Assembly: GCA_964615305.1 (NCBI GenBank) | Contig: CAZTNA010000002.1 | Span: forward strand, 310,001-374,000 | Source: Bog-950 sp964615305 | GTDB lineage: Bacteria > Bacteroidota > Bacteroidia > Chitinophagales > LD1 | Direction of reading: 5' to 3' | Length of the DNA: 64,000 nt | Part shown: positions 1 through 8,980 of the stretch, in pieces | Layout of the letters: each line of letters opens with the position of its first letter | Position numbering within the stretch: the first letter of the stretch is position 1 | The notes under the pieces: model-generated | Told to the model about the DNA's origin: nothing | What the model saw: only the letters and a program-made list of their open reading frames with translations | Databases searched by the model: none | Made by a program: the position numbers and the translations under genes

Positions 1-3000
1 GTAATAATTACATAGTAAGTACCTCCGCTCAGGTTTTGCAAATCTTCAGTAGTTTGAAACAAATTCCACAAGAAGGTATAAGGAGGAACACCACCACCAG
101 GAGTTAAGTCTGCCACTCCGTTCGCAGCACCATTACAATCAACATCTGTTCCTGCTATGCTTGAGGTAATTGCAGATGGCTCGGTTAACGTGTAAGATGC
201 TGTTACAGTGCAACTGTTGGCATCGGTAACTGTTAAGGTATAAGTTCCTGCAGCTAAAGCCGTTAGGTCTTCGGTAGTGCTTCCATTGCTCCATACAAAT
301 GCGTATGGAGACACACCACCAGAAATACTTGTATTTACTGTACCGTTATTACCACCACTACAACTTATGTTGGTGGAGAAACCGGTAAGCACTAATGGCG
401 AAGGTTGTGTAACCACCACTGCAACGGAAGCAGTGCAGCCGTTAGCATCAGTTACGGTTAAGGTATATGTTCCAATAGTAAGTGCCGACAAATCATCGGT
501 GGTAGCACCATTACTCCACAGATAAGTGTAGCCCGGTGTGCCGCCAGTAACAGTAATATCTACCTCACCATTTGCACCACCGTTGCAGGCTACATTGGTT
601 ACAGTTGTGGCAATAGCAATTGCAGTAGGCTCATTAATTACTACAGAATCTCTACGTGTACAACCATTGGCATCCGTAATAACAACCACATAGTAGCCAC
701 CTGCTAATCCGGTCAAATCTTCTGTGCCGGCAAAGTTGCTCCACAAGAAACTATAAGGTGATGTTCCTCCACTCACTTGTAAATCAGCCGCACCGGTGTT
801 TGCACCGTTACACAACAAATGTGTAGGTGTAATAGAACTGGTAAGCGCTATCGGTTCATTAACATCAAATGTATCACTCAATACACAACCGTTGGCATCG
901 GTAATGGTAACACTGTATGTGCCACCGCTCACGTTGTTGATGTCTTCGGTAGTAGCACCATTGCTCCATGCAAAAGAATACGGGAACACTCCTCCCTGAA
1001 CGGTTACATCTACAGATCCGTTTGCACCACCCGCACAACCTACATCAGTAGTTGTGGCATTTAATACTAAACCGGTAGGTTCAGTGATAGCGGCAGAAGC
1101 AGAAGCAGTGCAACCATTACCATCAGTAAGGGTTACTGAATATGTTCCTGCTGCAAGAGAAGTTACGTCTTCGGTAGTAGCACCGTTACTCCACAGGTAA
1201 GTGATAGTTGGTGTACCTCCGTTTACTGTAATATTTATTGTTCCGGTAGCAGCTCCGTTACAAAGAACATCAGTATCTGAAACGGTAATAGTAATAGGTG
1301 CCGGCTCATCAATAAATACCGAATCGCGTTTTTCACAGCCGTTGGCATCTTTAATAATTACATAGTACCAGCCACCGCTCAATCCACTAATGTCTTCTGT
1401 ATTCTGGAAAGTACTCCACAAGAAAGTATAAGGAGGAGTTCCGTTACTTACTGTAAGGTCCGCCTCTCCATTCGCAAAACCCGAACAAGTAGCATCAGTT
1501 TTTGCAATAGAAGATGTAATGGCCGTTGGTTCATTAACAGTAACTGAAGTAGCAGTTATGCATCCGTTAGCATCAGTAATGGTTACAAAGTAAGTTCCGC
1601 CACTTAAACCTGAAAGATTTTGAGTAGTGGCACCGTTGTTCCATAAATATGAATACGGAGTCGTGCCTCCTGCTACGGCAATATTTACAGTTCCATTAGC
1701 CATCCCATTGCAAGTTACATCAATACTACTCGAACTTATTGTAAGCGCTGCGGGTTCTGTTACAGTGAATGATGCGGAAGCATTACAAAGATTTGCATCA
1801 GTAACGGTTACTGAATAGCCTCCTGCAGTGATACCAGAAATGCTTGGTGTATTAGCACCGTTGCTCCATAAATAACTGTAGGTTGTAGTTCCACCAACTA
1901 CTGTTAAGTTGATACTTCCGTTGTTGCCACCATTACATTGTATATTTACCACAGCACCTGTTACCACCAATTGGCTTGGTTGAGTTATGGTAGTTCCTGC
2001 AGTCACCGAACAACCCTTAGCATCTGTAACTATTACTACATAGTTACCGGCAGTTAACCCTGTAATATCTTCTGTAGTTGCAAAATTACTCCATAGGTAA
2101 GTGTAACCCGGATTGCCACCGTTTACAGTAAGATCTGCTTCACCATCGCTACCTCCAAAACAACTGACAGGTGTAGCACCTATCGAAGCCGACAATACTA
2201 CCGGCTCGTCAACAAAGGCAGAGGCAACCGTTACACAGGCGTTGGCATCTGTAACTGTTACGGTGTATGTATTGGAACCAAGTCCTGTGATATCTTCTGT
2301 AGTTGCACCATTGCTCCATGCAAAAGTATATGCTGTAGTCCCTCCGGTTACTGTAAGGTTTACGCTGCCGTTATTAGATCCAAAACAAGTTACATCAGTG
2401 GCTACAGTTGTAGCTGCCAACACAGCAGTTGGTTGTGTAATTACTACACTAACACTTGCCTGGCACCCATTAGCATCAGTAACTGTAACCGAATAGGTAC
2501 CGGCTGTAAGTCCCGATAAATCTTCGGTAATAGCACCGTTGCTCCATATATAAGTATAGTTAACTGTGCCACCGCTCACCGTTAAGTTAACAGCTCCATT
2601 GCTGCCCCCAAAACATAACACTGCCGTGTCAGACACAGAAAGAACAAGTGCAGTCGGTTCAAGTATTGTTACTGAATCACGTTTGGCGCAACCGTTTGCA
2701 TCTGTAATAATCACAAAATACTCCCCTCCGCTAAGTCCGCTAATATCTTCGTTCGATGAGAAGTTGCTCCACAAGAAATTATATGGAGGCGTACCGCCAC
2801 CCGGAGTTAAGTCAGCAGCGCCATTTGCAGCACCGCCACAAGTAACATGTGTAGGAGTTATGGTTGAAGTTATAGCTGTTGGTTCATTAACAGTGTAAGT
2901 ACCTGTTGCAACACAACCTTGAGCATCAGTTACAGTTACCGTAAACGTACCTCCACTTAAACCATTTAGGTCTTGGGTAGTTGTACCATTGCTCCACAAG

Positions 3001-5395
3001 TAACTGTAAACAACAGTGCCTCCTGCTACAGTAATATTCACAGCACCATTGGCGTTTCCATTGCAGTTTACATGAGTAACAACACCAGTTACGGTCAGTG
3101 TATCAGGTTGAGTAACCGTAAATGCAGCCGAAGCAGTACAATTATTGCCGTCAGTTGCAACTACTATATAGTTTCCGGCAGTTAATCCTGTTTGATCTTC
3201 AGCTGTTGAAGTATTGCTCCACAGGTAAGAGTATGTCCCTGTTCCTCCAGCAGTAGTAATCTGAACTTGTGCATCACTACCTCCGTAGCACGAAACATTA
3301 GTAACAGATCCTGTAATACTAAGCGAAGCGAACTGTGTAATAGTAGTGCTGGCTATAACCTGACAGTTTTTAGTATCAGTTACAATTACAGTGTAATTTC
3401 CGGCAGTTAATCCACTTAAATCTTCAGTTGTTGCAAAGTTGTTCCATAAGTAAGTATAACCCGGATTGCCTCCCGATACTGTAAGGTCAGCAGCGCCATT
3501 ACTTCCACCATTACAACTTACGTGAGTAGGTGTAATAGTGGCTGTTAACAATTGAGGTTCGTTCACAAATGAACTTATAGTAAATCCACAACCGTTAGCA
3601 TCTGTAATTGTAACTGAATAAGTATTTGGCCCTAATCCGGAAACATCCTGAGTAGTTGCACCGTTGCTCCACAAATATGAGTAAGGTTGGGTGCCGCCTG
3701 TTACAGTTACATCTACTTGACCATTGTTAGCACCGAAGCAGGATACATCAGTTGAGTCGGCAGTTGCTGATAGTGCTGCTGAAGGTTGGGTAACTGTTGC
3801 ATTGATACTTGCAGTGCATCCGTTTTGGTCGGTGACTTGCACAGTGTAAACACCGGTAGTTACTCCCGATAAACTTTGCGTAGTATCGCTTGTATTCCAA
3901 AGGAAAGTGTTACCCCCTGCCCCACCAGTTACAGTTAATGTTACAGCACCATTGTTACCGCCAAAACATGAAACATTGGTTACTATAACAGAAAGAACGA
4001 TAGCAGTTGGCTGAGTAACCTGAATTGAGTTAGTAGTAGCACAACCCTTTGCATCAGTAATTAATACATTGTAGTTGCCAGCAGGTATACTGCTTAAATC
4101 TTCAGTAGTTGCACCATTGTTCCAGAAATAGGAATAAGGTCCGGTGCCCCCGGTTACAGTTAAGTCTATGTTCCCATCACTTAATCCGTTACAACTAACT
4201 GGTGATTGTGAAATTGTAGAAGCAAGGATATCCGGTTGGTCAATGGCTTGAGCAACCACCTGTTGGCATCCGTTTACGTCAGTAACTGTTAAAGTATAAG
4301 TAGCTGAATCAAGATTCGCTAAGTCTTCTGAAGTTTCTCCTGTATTCCACAAGTAAGAGTAAGGTGGTACGCCACCGTTAACGGTTACATCAATTGTACC
4401 TGACGAATCGTTAAAGCATTTCAAATCCTTATATGAAGCAACGCTTACAAACAATGGAATAGGTTGCGAAACAGTAGCACTTCCAAATGTGGCACACCCT
4501 TTAGAGTCGGTAATGGTGACAGTATATGTTCCTGCAATCAAAGTATCAGCATCTTCTAAAGTATCACCGTTGCTCCAGTTGAAAGAGTAAGGTGCTGTTC
4601 CGCCTGATGCTGTAACAAAAATAGCACCTGTTGATGCACCATTACAACCAACATTTTGTACTTGATCAATGGTAACACTCAACTGTGTAGGCTGTGTAAT
4701 GGTAACCGGTAAAAAGTCAGTGCACCCCTTCGAGTCACGAAGAGTAACAATGTAACTTCCCGCAGATAGACCTGTAAATATTGGAGAAGGAACAAAGATG
4801 CTTCCATTGATAGAGTACATGTATGCAGGAATTCCTCCAGTTAATTCTACAATAACCAAACCGTCACTTCCTCCAAAACATGATACATTGTACTGTGAAT
4901 CTATAGCGCTTGTAATGGCATAAGAATTATTGATAGTTATCTGCGCTGTATCAAGGCATCCATTGGCATCATAAACGTATGTAACATAGTTACCTGCAGA
5001 TAAACCCGTAAATTGGCTACCGGCTTGGGTAGGCCCCCCATTTAGTGAATATGAATAGGGCAATACACCTCCATTAGCAAAAACATCAATTTTACCATCA
5101 AACACGTTTGCACAACTTGCATCGGTAGTTGTTGAGGTTTGTACCAATGGTGTAGGTTCTGTAATCTGTATTTGACCAGGTAAATGACGCGAACACCCTT
5201 CTGCATCTATAACTGCAATGTTATAAAAGCCTGCATAGAGGTTATTGAACACGTTTGAAGTTTGTGTTGTTAATCCACTGTCAATAGAATATGTAAGTTG
5301 GGGAGTACCATTTGATGCTAATATGGTAATGCTTCCAGTAGAACCACCGTTACATAATACAGGAGTTGGAGTTACTGAATTTATGTCAGGTAAAG
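1..5395 (-). repeat. SprB tandem repeat array (24 units, ~225 bp each)
   Basis: Reading the minus strand gives 24 successive units of about 75 codons, the last cut by the window edge. Each has a Cys near its start (CNGG / CFGG / CSGF), a 'DLTVxGG' strand, 'YLWSNGxTTEDLSGLxAGTY' and a closing 'TDANGC'. The copies have diverged at DNA level but keep phase. A longer period is visible. Units with 'ADLT...NFxxTEDL' recur every third unit (near 60, 735, 1410, 2085, 2760, 3435, i.e. every ~675 bp). Several neighbours resemble each other best at six units (~1350 bp). This suggests growth by block duplication. Confidence 0.85.
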
Positions 5396-8213
5396 GATTT
5401 ATTGTAACAGTAGCAGCCCCGCCAAACAGAGTTGTGCGCACACATCCTAGGGCATCGGTAATAGATGTAAACTGATAAGTGGTTGTGCTTCCGGGAGTAA
5501 CAGTTACCACATCTCCGTTGTTTACCCCATTCAATGGGTAAGAGTTGGTGCCATCGGTATAAACAATATTAAACGGCCCTGTGCCTGTTGTGAAATTGAA
5601 AGTAATATTGGTTGAGAAGCCGGCACAAATATCTGTTGACCCCGAAATATTACCTTGTGGTAATGGATTAACAGGTAATGTAAACTGAGTGCAAATTGTA
5701 GTGTTACACAATCCAACAGCTTGAACAAAGTAAGTAGTAGTACTTATAGGTGCCACCGGCAGCACAGCTCCCGTACCTTCTAATGTGCCACCGCAGCTAC
5801 CGCTGTACCAACGCCAGTTAGCGCTTGTTCCAAGAAAACCTCCGTTTACAGTTAAGTTTGTTCCGCTTCCAAAACAGATATATGCTGGACCTAGAATAGA
5901 TGTAGCCGGTTGCGATGTATCGTTAACTGTAACTGTTGTAAACACACAAGAGGTAGTGTTACACTGTCCCTCAGCTCTTACAAAATAAGTAGTAGTAGTG
6001 TTTGGGCTAACTGTTATTGATGTTCCTGAGCCCACAAAAGCACCTCCACAAGAGCCCGAATACCATTGCCAGTTTGCTCCCCATCCTAAACTACCTCCCA
6101 ATACAGATAGGGTGGTGGATACCCCGTTGCATACTACCAATGTTCCAGAAATAGAACTAGCGGCAGTTGAGTTTTGTTTTACGAAAATCTGCTTAGATGC
6201 ACAAGCAGTTGGTGAAGAACAAGGGTTGCCTCCGGTTGTTTCTGCTCTAACAAAATAGGTTGTTGTAGATGACGGTGATACTACTATAGATGGGCCGCTG
6301 CCAACAGATGCGCCTAATCCACATCCGTTTGCATACCAAACCCAACTTGCACCTGTTCCCAGTGAACCACCTTGTACGGTTAAAATAGAAGATCCGGCAC
6401 CGTTGCATAAAGTATCTGTAGAAGCGTTAACTCCGGTTGGTGCTGTTGAATTTGTATTAACGGTAACAGTAGTTGTAGCACAAGCTGTTGTAGTAGCACA
6501 TGGTGGTGGGCCCTCCACACGTACCCAATAAGTTGTAGTGGTGGTTGGAGTTACAGTTATAGAATTTGATGTCCCGGATGCAATTTGTACCCCTGCACCG
6601 CAACTTGCACCGCCTTCATACCATACATAATTTGCTCCCGTACCAAGTGATGCCCCACTGGCTGAAAGCACTACATTTCCTCCGGCACATGAGTTTGAAG
6701 GAGTAGCAGACAAGCTAGTTGGAGCTGTTGAAGGTTGGTTAACTGTAATAGTTCGTTGTGTACAAGCGGTTGGATAACTGCATGGCCCACTTCCTTCTGC
6801 TCTAACAAAATAAGTAGTCGTTGAGCTTGGTGAAACATTAATCGAGATTCCAGTACCCATTGGAGCTCCACCGCACGAGTTAGCATACCACGTCCAAGCA
6901 CCTCCGGTACCGGGATTCCCTCCCGCTGCGTTCAACGATACTAGGGTTGGGTTACAAATATTACTACTTGGAGATGCATTTATTGATGCTGCAGCTGTAG
7001 GTGGTTGATTAACCGTAACCTGTGTTGATGCAGTAAAGGCTGCATTACCACAGGCGTCTGTAACAGATCTGAAATAACATGTTGTATTACTTAAACCCGC
7101 AGGTGGGTTGTAGGTTGTACCATTGGCCCCGCTTATTGGCGAGCCTCCTCCGGTACAGTTTGTTTGTGAGTACCATTGGTAGTTATAGCCCCCCGCACCA
7201 CCTGATGCACCTGCAAGATTATTAAAAGTTGCCGGGTCACCAGGTGAACAAACTGTTTGATCAACACCTACATCGCCACCATTTAATGTAGTAGTTATAT
7301 TGGTTAGTGTAATACTGGCATTGGAATTCCCCGGCCCCTCTGACCCACGCACAATAACTAAACTCGAATTATTCAATAAACCGGTATAAACTACAGTTGG
7401 CGTTCCACTAGTACCGGTTAATGTTGTAGCGGATCCATTTACTATTACCTGAATTAAATCATCATGGTTGTCAACTGTTATGGAATAAATACCACAATCA
7501 AAGCCTGTTCGTTTCGCACTCCATGAATGATAATCTACACCAACTTCACAACCCAAGTATCCTGAATAATTAGATGGAGAACCCAAGACCGGCCAATAGC
7601 TGGTTGTGTTAAACGAAAGTGAATTTACAGACATGTATCCGCTGTAACCCGAAGACCATGCTCCACTGTTACCGTTTGCATCTCCTGCATTCCATGCATA
7701 TAAATTCCAATATCCGTTTCCATAAACTGTAGTATCTCCGGGGCCAATACACTGGTAAGTCAAAGCACCGGAAGTTCCGTTAAAGCCTAAACAGTTGTTT
7801 CTATTAGACTGAAGTTGCAACACTCCATTACTTCCCGAAGTATAGTCTATTACAGCCCTGTTCCCGCATGCACCTCCCGGGTTATCGTTGTATGCCACAC
7901 AAGCCGAACCCGAGGCGTAGTTATACAAACTGAGCTGCGTATTGTTTGTTCCAAAAGGTGTAGGGGTGCTACAATGGCTTAGTATGTAGCGTCCCCCGTT
8001 GTGGACATTTACGTTTACAAAAGTACCTGCACCTACGTTTACGGTGCCAACAGAATTTGCGATGGGTGTTACAGTTCCGCCTTCATTAAAAGAAGATGCA
8101 CCACATGGGGATGGACATTGTGCTTTTAAGTTTTGAAAAAATACTGTCCCTGCTAGTATGGCAATACATGCTATTACTTTTAGGGCAATTGCGTCAGAGT
8201 GCAAATGCTTCAT
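1..8213 (-). CDS. Giant SprB-repeat surface adhesin (partial, C-terminus outside window)
   Basis: The minus strand is open from an ATG at 8213 to the window edge, about 2,737 residues without a stop. It starts MKHLHSDAIALKVIACIAIL with a hydrophobic core and a likely cleavage after LKA (QCPSPCG follows), so it is secreted. Next come about 350 residues of a Gly/Asn/Ser-rich, CUB- or PPC-like region, then Ig-like repeats with 'TTTYFVRAEG' cores, then at least 24 SprB-type repeats of about 75 residues ('CNGxxNGxxDLTVxGGxxPYxYLWSNGxTTEDLSGL...VTDANGC'). This architecture matches the large mobile surface adhesins of gliding Bacteroidota, exported by the T9SS. The sorting domain is expected beyond base 1 and is not seen. 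Substrate and adhesion target are unknown. Short plus-strand ORFs across this stretch are shadows of the repeats. Confidence 0.93.
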   Translation of the reverse strand, partial: MKHLHSDAIALKVIACIAILAGTVFFQNLKAQCPSPCGASSFNEGGTVTPIANSVGTVNVGAGTFVNVNVHNGGRYILSHCSTPTPFGTNNTQLSLYNYASGSACVAYNDNPGGACGNRAVIDYTSGSNGVLQLQSNRNNCLGFNGTSGALTYQCIGPGDTTVYGNGYWNLYAWNAGDANGNSGAWSSGYSGYMSVNSLSFNTTSYWPVLGSPSNYSGYLGCEVGVDYHSWSAKRTGFDCGIYSITVDNHDDLIQVIVNGSATTLTGTSGTPTVVYTGLLNNSSLVIVRGSEGPGNSNASITLTNITTTLNGGDVGVDQTVCSPGDPATFNNLAGASGGAGGYNYQWYSQTNCTGGGSPISGANGTTYNPPAGLSNTTCYFRSVTDACGNAAFTASTQVTVNQPPTAAASINASPSSNICNPTLVSLNAAGGNPGTGGAWTWYANSCGGAPMGTGISINVSPSSTTTYFVRAEGSGPCSYPTACTQRTITVNQPSTAPTSLSATPSNSCAGGNVVLSASGASLGTGANYVWYEGGASCGAGVQIASGTSNSITVTPTTTTTYWVRVEGPPPCATTTACATTTVTVNTNSTAPTGVNASTDTLCNGAGSSILTVQGGSLGTGASWVWYANGCGLGASVGSGPSIVVSPSSTTTYFVRAETTGGNPCSSPTACASKQIFVKQNSTAASSISGTLVVCNGVSTTLSVLGGSLGWGANWQWYSGSCGGAFVGSGTSITVSPNTTTTYFVRAEGQCNTTSCVFTTVTVNDTSQPATSILGPAYICFGSGTNLTVNGGFLGTSANWRWYSGSCGGTLEGTGAVLPVAPISTTTYFVQAVGLCNTTICTQFTLPVNPLPQGNISGSTDICAGFSTNITFNFTTGTGPFNIVYTDGTNSYPLNGVNNGDVVTVTPGSTTTYQFTSITDALGCVRTTLFGGAATVTINPLPDINSVTPTPVLCNGGSTGSITILASNGTPQLTYSIDSGLTTQTSNVFNNLYAGFYNIAVIDAEGCSRHLPGQIQITEPTPLVQTSTTTDASCANVFDGKIDVFANGGVLPYSYSLNGGPTQAGSQFTGLSAGNYVTYVYDANGCLDTAQITINNSYAITSAIDSQYNVSCFGGSDGLVIVELTGGIPAYMYSINGSIFVPSPIFTGLSAGSYIVTLRDSKGCTDFLPVTITQPTQLSVTIDQVQNVGCNGASTGAIFVTASGGTAPYSFNWSNGDTLEDADTLIAGTYTVTITDSKGCATFGSATVSQPIPLFVSVASYKDLKCFNDSSGTIDVTVNGGVPPYSYLWNTGETSEDLANLDSATYTLTVTDVNGCQQVVAQAIDQPDILASTISQSPVSCNGLSDGNIDLTVTGGTGPYSYFWNNGATTEDLSSIPAGNYNVLITDAKGCATTNSIQVTQPTAIVLSVIVTNVSCFGGNNGAVTLTVTGGAGGNTFLWNTSDTTQSLSGVTTGVYTVQVTDQNGCTASINATVTQPSAALSATADSTDVSCFGANNGQVDVTVTGGTQPYSYLWSNGATTQDVSGLGPNTYSVTITDANGCGFTISSFVNEPQLLTATITPTHVSCNGGSNGAADLTVSGGNPGYTYLWNNFATTEDLSGLTAGNYTVIVTDTKNCQVIASTTITQFASLSITGSVTNVSCYGGSDAQVQITTAGGTGTYSYLWSNTSTAEDQTGLTAGNYIVVATDGNNCTASAAFTVTQPDTLTVTGVVTHVNCNGNANGAVNITVAGGTVVYSYLWSNGTTTQDLNGLSGGTFTVTVTDAQGCVATGTYTVNEPTAITSTITPTHVTCGGAANGAADLTPGGGTPPYNFLWSNFSSNEDISGLSGGEYFVIITDANGCAKRDSVTILEPTALVLSVSDTAVLCFGGSNGAVNLTVSGGTVNYTYIWSNGAITEDLSGLTAGTYSVTVTDANGCQASVSVVITQPTAVLAATTVATDVTCFGSNNGSVNLTVTGGTTAYTFAWSNGATTEDITGLGSNTYTVTVTDANACVTVASAFVDEPVVLSASIGATPVSCFGGSDGEADLTVNGGNPGYTYLWSNFATTEDITGLTAGNYVVIVTDAKGCSVTAGTTITQPSQLVVTGAVVNIQCNGGNNGSINLTVVGGTTTYSYLWSNGANTPSISGITAGGYSVTVTDANLCNASASFTVTEPAALTISSSSIDVTCNGMANGTVNIAVAGGTTPYSYLWNNGATTQNLSGLSGGTYFVTITDANGCITATSVTVNEPTAITSSIAKTDATCSGFANGEADLTVSNGTPPYTFLWSTFQNTEDISGLSGGWYYVIIKDANGCEKRDSVFIDEPAPITITVSDTDVLCNGAATGTINITVNGGTPTITYLWSNGATTEDVTSLAAGTYSVTLTDGNGCTASASAAITEPTGLVLNATTTDVGCAGGANGSVDVTVQGGVFPYSFAWSNGATTEDINNVSGGTYSVTITDANGCVLSDTFDVNEPIALTSSITPTHLLCNGANTGAADLQVSGGTSPYSFLWSNFAGTEDLTGLAGGYYVVVITDANGCTRRDSVVINEPTAIAIATTVTNVACNGGANGEVDITVTGGTPGYTYLWSNGATTDDLSALTIGTYTLTVTDANGCTASVAVVVTQPSPLVLTGFSTNISCSGGNNGTVNTSISGGVSPYAFVWSNGSTTEDLTALAAGTYTLTVTDANSCTVTASYTLTEPSAITSSIAGTDVDCNGAANGVADLTPGGGVPPYTFLWNLFQTTEDLQNLSGGTYYVII
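5690..6990 (-). repeat. Five Ig-like repeats in the adhesin N-terminal region
   Basis: Five copies of a roughly 85-88 residue unit read 'SLGTGAxWxWYxxxCGGxxVGTGxSITVSPSTTTTYFVRAEGxCNTTxCxxTTVTVN'. They lie between the N-terminal region and the SprB array. They look like the Ig-like domains common in Bacteroidota surface proteins, where 'TTTYxVxA' marks a beta strand. Paired cysteines in each unit could form disulfides outside the cell (inference). Confidence 0.7.
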
Positions 8214-8354
8214 AATGCTGTGTGTTAGATAAAAAGTTGTGTTTCTTAAAGAATATCTGTGTGTCAAGACAGAGCCATAAAATTATATTTTTTATACCAT
8301 TGACCAAATTTTAGTAAGAGATTTCACTCTTTTAAAAATAATTTTTGCAAGCTC

Positions 8355-8384
8355 TTTGCATTGTTTGTTGCTTTTCTATTTTCG
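8355..8384 (+). promoter_or_regulatory. Possible promoter of the tRNA-Ser/tRNA-Arg pair
   Basis: TTTG at 8355-8358 is followed, after 18 bases, by TATTTTCG at 8377-8384. This is close to the Bacteroidota sigma-A pattern TTTG-N~19-TAnnTTTG. Transcription would start almost at the tRNA-Ser 5' end. It is a pattern match only. Confidence 0.35.
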
Positions 8385-8389
8385 CCCGC

Positions 8390-8477
8390 GGAGGGATGCC
8401 AGAGTGGTTGATTGGAACTGTCTTGAAAACAGTCGAAGGTGATGAGCCTTCCGGGGGTTCGAATCCCTCTCCCTCCG
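8390..8477 (+). tRNA. tRNA-Ser (anticodon TGA)
   Basis: An 88-base cloverleaf with acceptor arm GGAGGGA pairing with TCCCTCC. The anticodon stem ACTGT/ACAGT encloses loop CTTGAAA (anticodon TGA), there is a long variable arm typical of tRNA-Ser, and the T-loop is GGTTCGAATCC. CCA is not encoded. It sits 16 bases upstream of tRNA-Arg and is probably co-transcribed with it. Confidence 0.95.
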
Positions 8478-8493
8478 CACATTTCAAAGAATT

Positions 8494-8567
8494 GCACCCG
8501 TAGCTTAACTGGATAGAGCATCTGACTACGGATCAGAAGGTTAGGGGTTCGACTCCCTTCGGGTGCA
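8494..8567 (+). tRNA. tRNA-Arg (anticodon ACG), integration target
   Basis: A 74-base cloverleaf with acceptor GCACCCG/CGGGTGC and discriminator A. The anticodon stem TCTGA/TCAGA encloses loop CTACGGA (anticodon ACG, read ICG after editing), and the T-loop is GGTTCGACTCC. Its 3' portion from 8521 onward is repeated at 38062-38110, so this copy is the functional tRNA rebuilt at the left junction of an integrated element. Confidence 0.95.
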
Positions 8568-8568
8568 C
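8521..8568 (+). repeat. attL: tRNA-Arg 3' half (direct repeat with attR)
   Basis: These 48 bases run from the anticodon stem to the tRNA 3' end plus one base. They match 38062-38110 except for one G missing in the GGGG run. Such a core is the usual target of tyrosine recombinases that insert into tRNA genes and restore the 3' end. Confidence 0.88.
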
Positions 8569-8572
8569 TGAA

Positions 8573-8616
8573 AATGAGCGACTTACGATTTAATTTGTAT
8601 GTCGCTCATTATTTTT
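8573..8616 (+). terminator. Terminator-like hairpin after tRNA-Arg (island-borne)
   Basis: AATGAGCGAC (8573-8582) and GTCGCTCATT (8601-8610) form a perfect 10-bp stem with an 18-base loop. ATTTTT follows. It sits 5 bases after tRNA-Arg and inside the left end of the island, so the element seems to supply a new terminator for the tRNA it occupied. Confidence 0.55.
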
Positions 8617-8637
8617 AGCATACAATTTAGCATACAA
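8614..8637 (+). repeat. Left arm-type repeat, 2 x TTTAGCATACAA
   Basis: Two perfect abutting copies of TTTAGCATACAA (8614-8625, 8626-8637), 46 bases inside attL. The same tandem 12-mer occurs in the same orientation at 37928-37951, 110 bases inside attR. By analogy with lambda-type recombinases these may be arm sites bound by the integrase N-terminal domain; that role is inferred. Confidence 0.6.
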
Positions 8638-8980
8638 TATAAGACTTTCCCTATGCTAAGAAAAGGTTTACCACTAGAGATTTGTGAATTTCATTCTCAG
8701 AATACAAGTATGTATTCCCTGTTCTTTCCGCCAGCGGCATATTGCAATAATCCGAAATATGCCGCAAATGCCCGCCAGTATTGGGTTTCATCGGATTTAG
8801 TGTATTTGCTACACCGCAACAAAACGTAGCGAAACGCACCCTAAGCGAGCGTAAATCGAGCGTAAAAATCCAGTTGCTTTTGCCTTTTTGTTTTGCTTCA
8901 GAACGTTTTGGATAGTTGCGTTACGTTGCGCTAACAGCCCTGCTTTCAGACTGCGAATTTCACAAACGAAATTTTGCAGC
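8638..8980. other. Non-coding stretch between left end and integrase
   Basis: No convincing gene is seen; short ORFs here lack family character. A 10-bp inverted repeat GCGGCATATT (8734-8743) / AATATGCCGC (8756-8765) with a 12-base loop could be a regulatory hairpin or excisionase site. The integrase reading frame is open upstream to 8888, but the first residue matching integrase N-termini is the ATG at 8981. Confidence 0.4.

Noticed and set aside
1..5395. CRISPR-like array
   Set aside because: The ~225-bp units are coding, diverged at DNA level but conserved as protein, with no short identical repeats or unique spacers.
1..8210. Many plus-strand ORFs of 60-130 codons
   Set aside because: They lie opposite the continuous minus-strand SprB-repeat frame, recur with the repeat period, and have no start or domain logic of their own.
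8599..8829. 76-codon plus-strand ORF left of the integrase
   Set aside because: No recognisable sequence features, overlaps the arm repeats and an inverted repeat; more likely non-coding.
8888..8980. Longer integrase start at 8888
   Set aside because: The added 31 residues (MFCFRTFWIVALRC...) do not resemble integrase N-termini, while MELQPLKIRFYPK at 8981 does.
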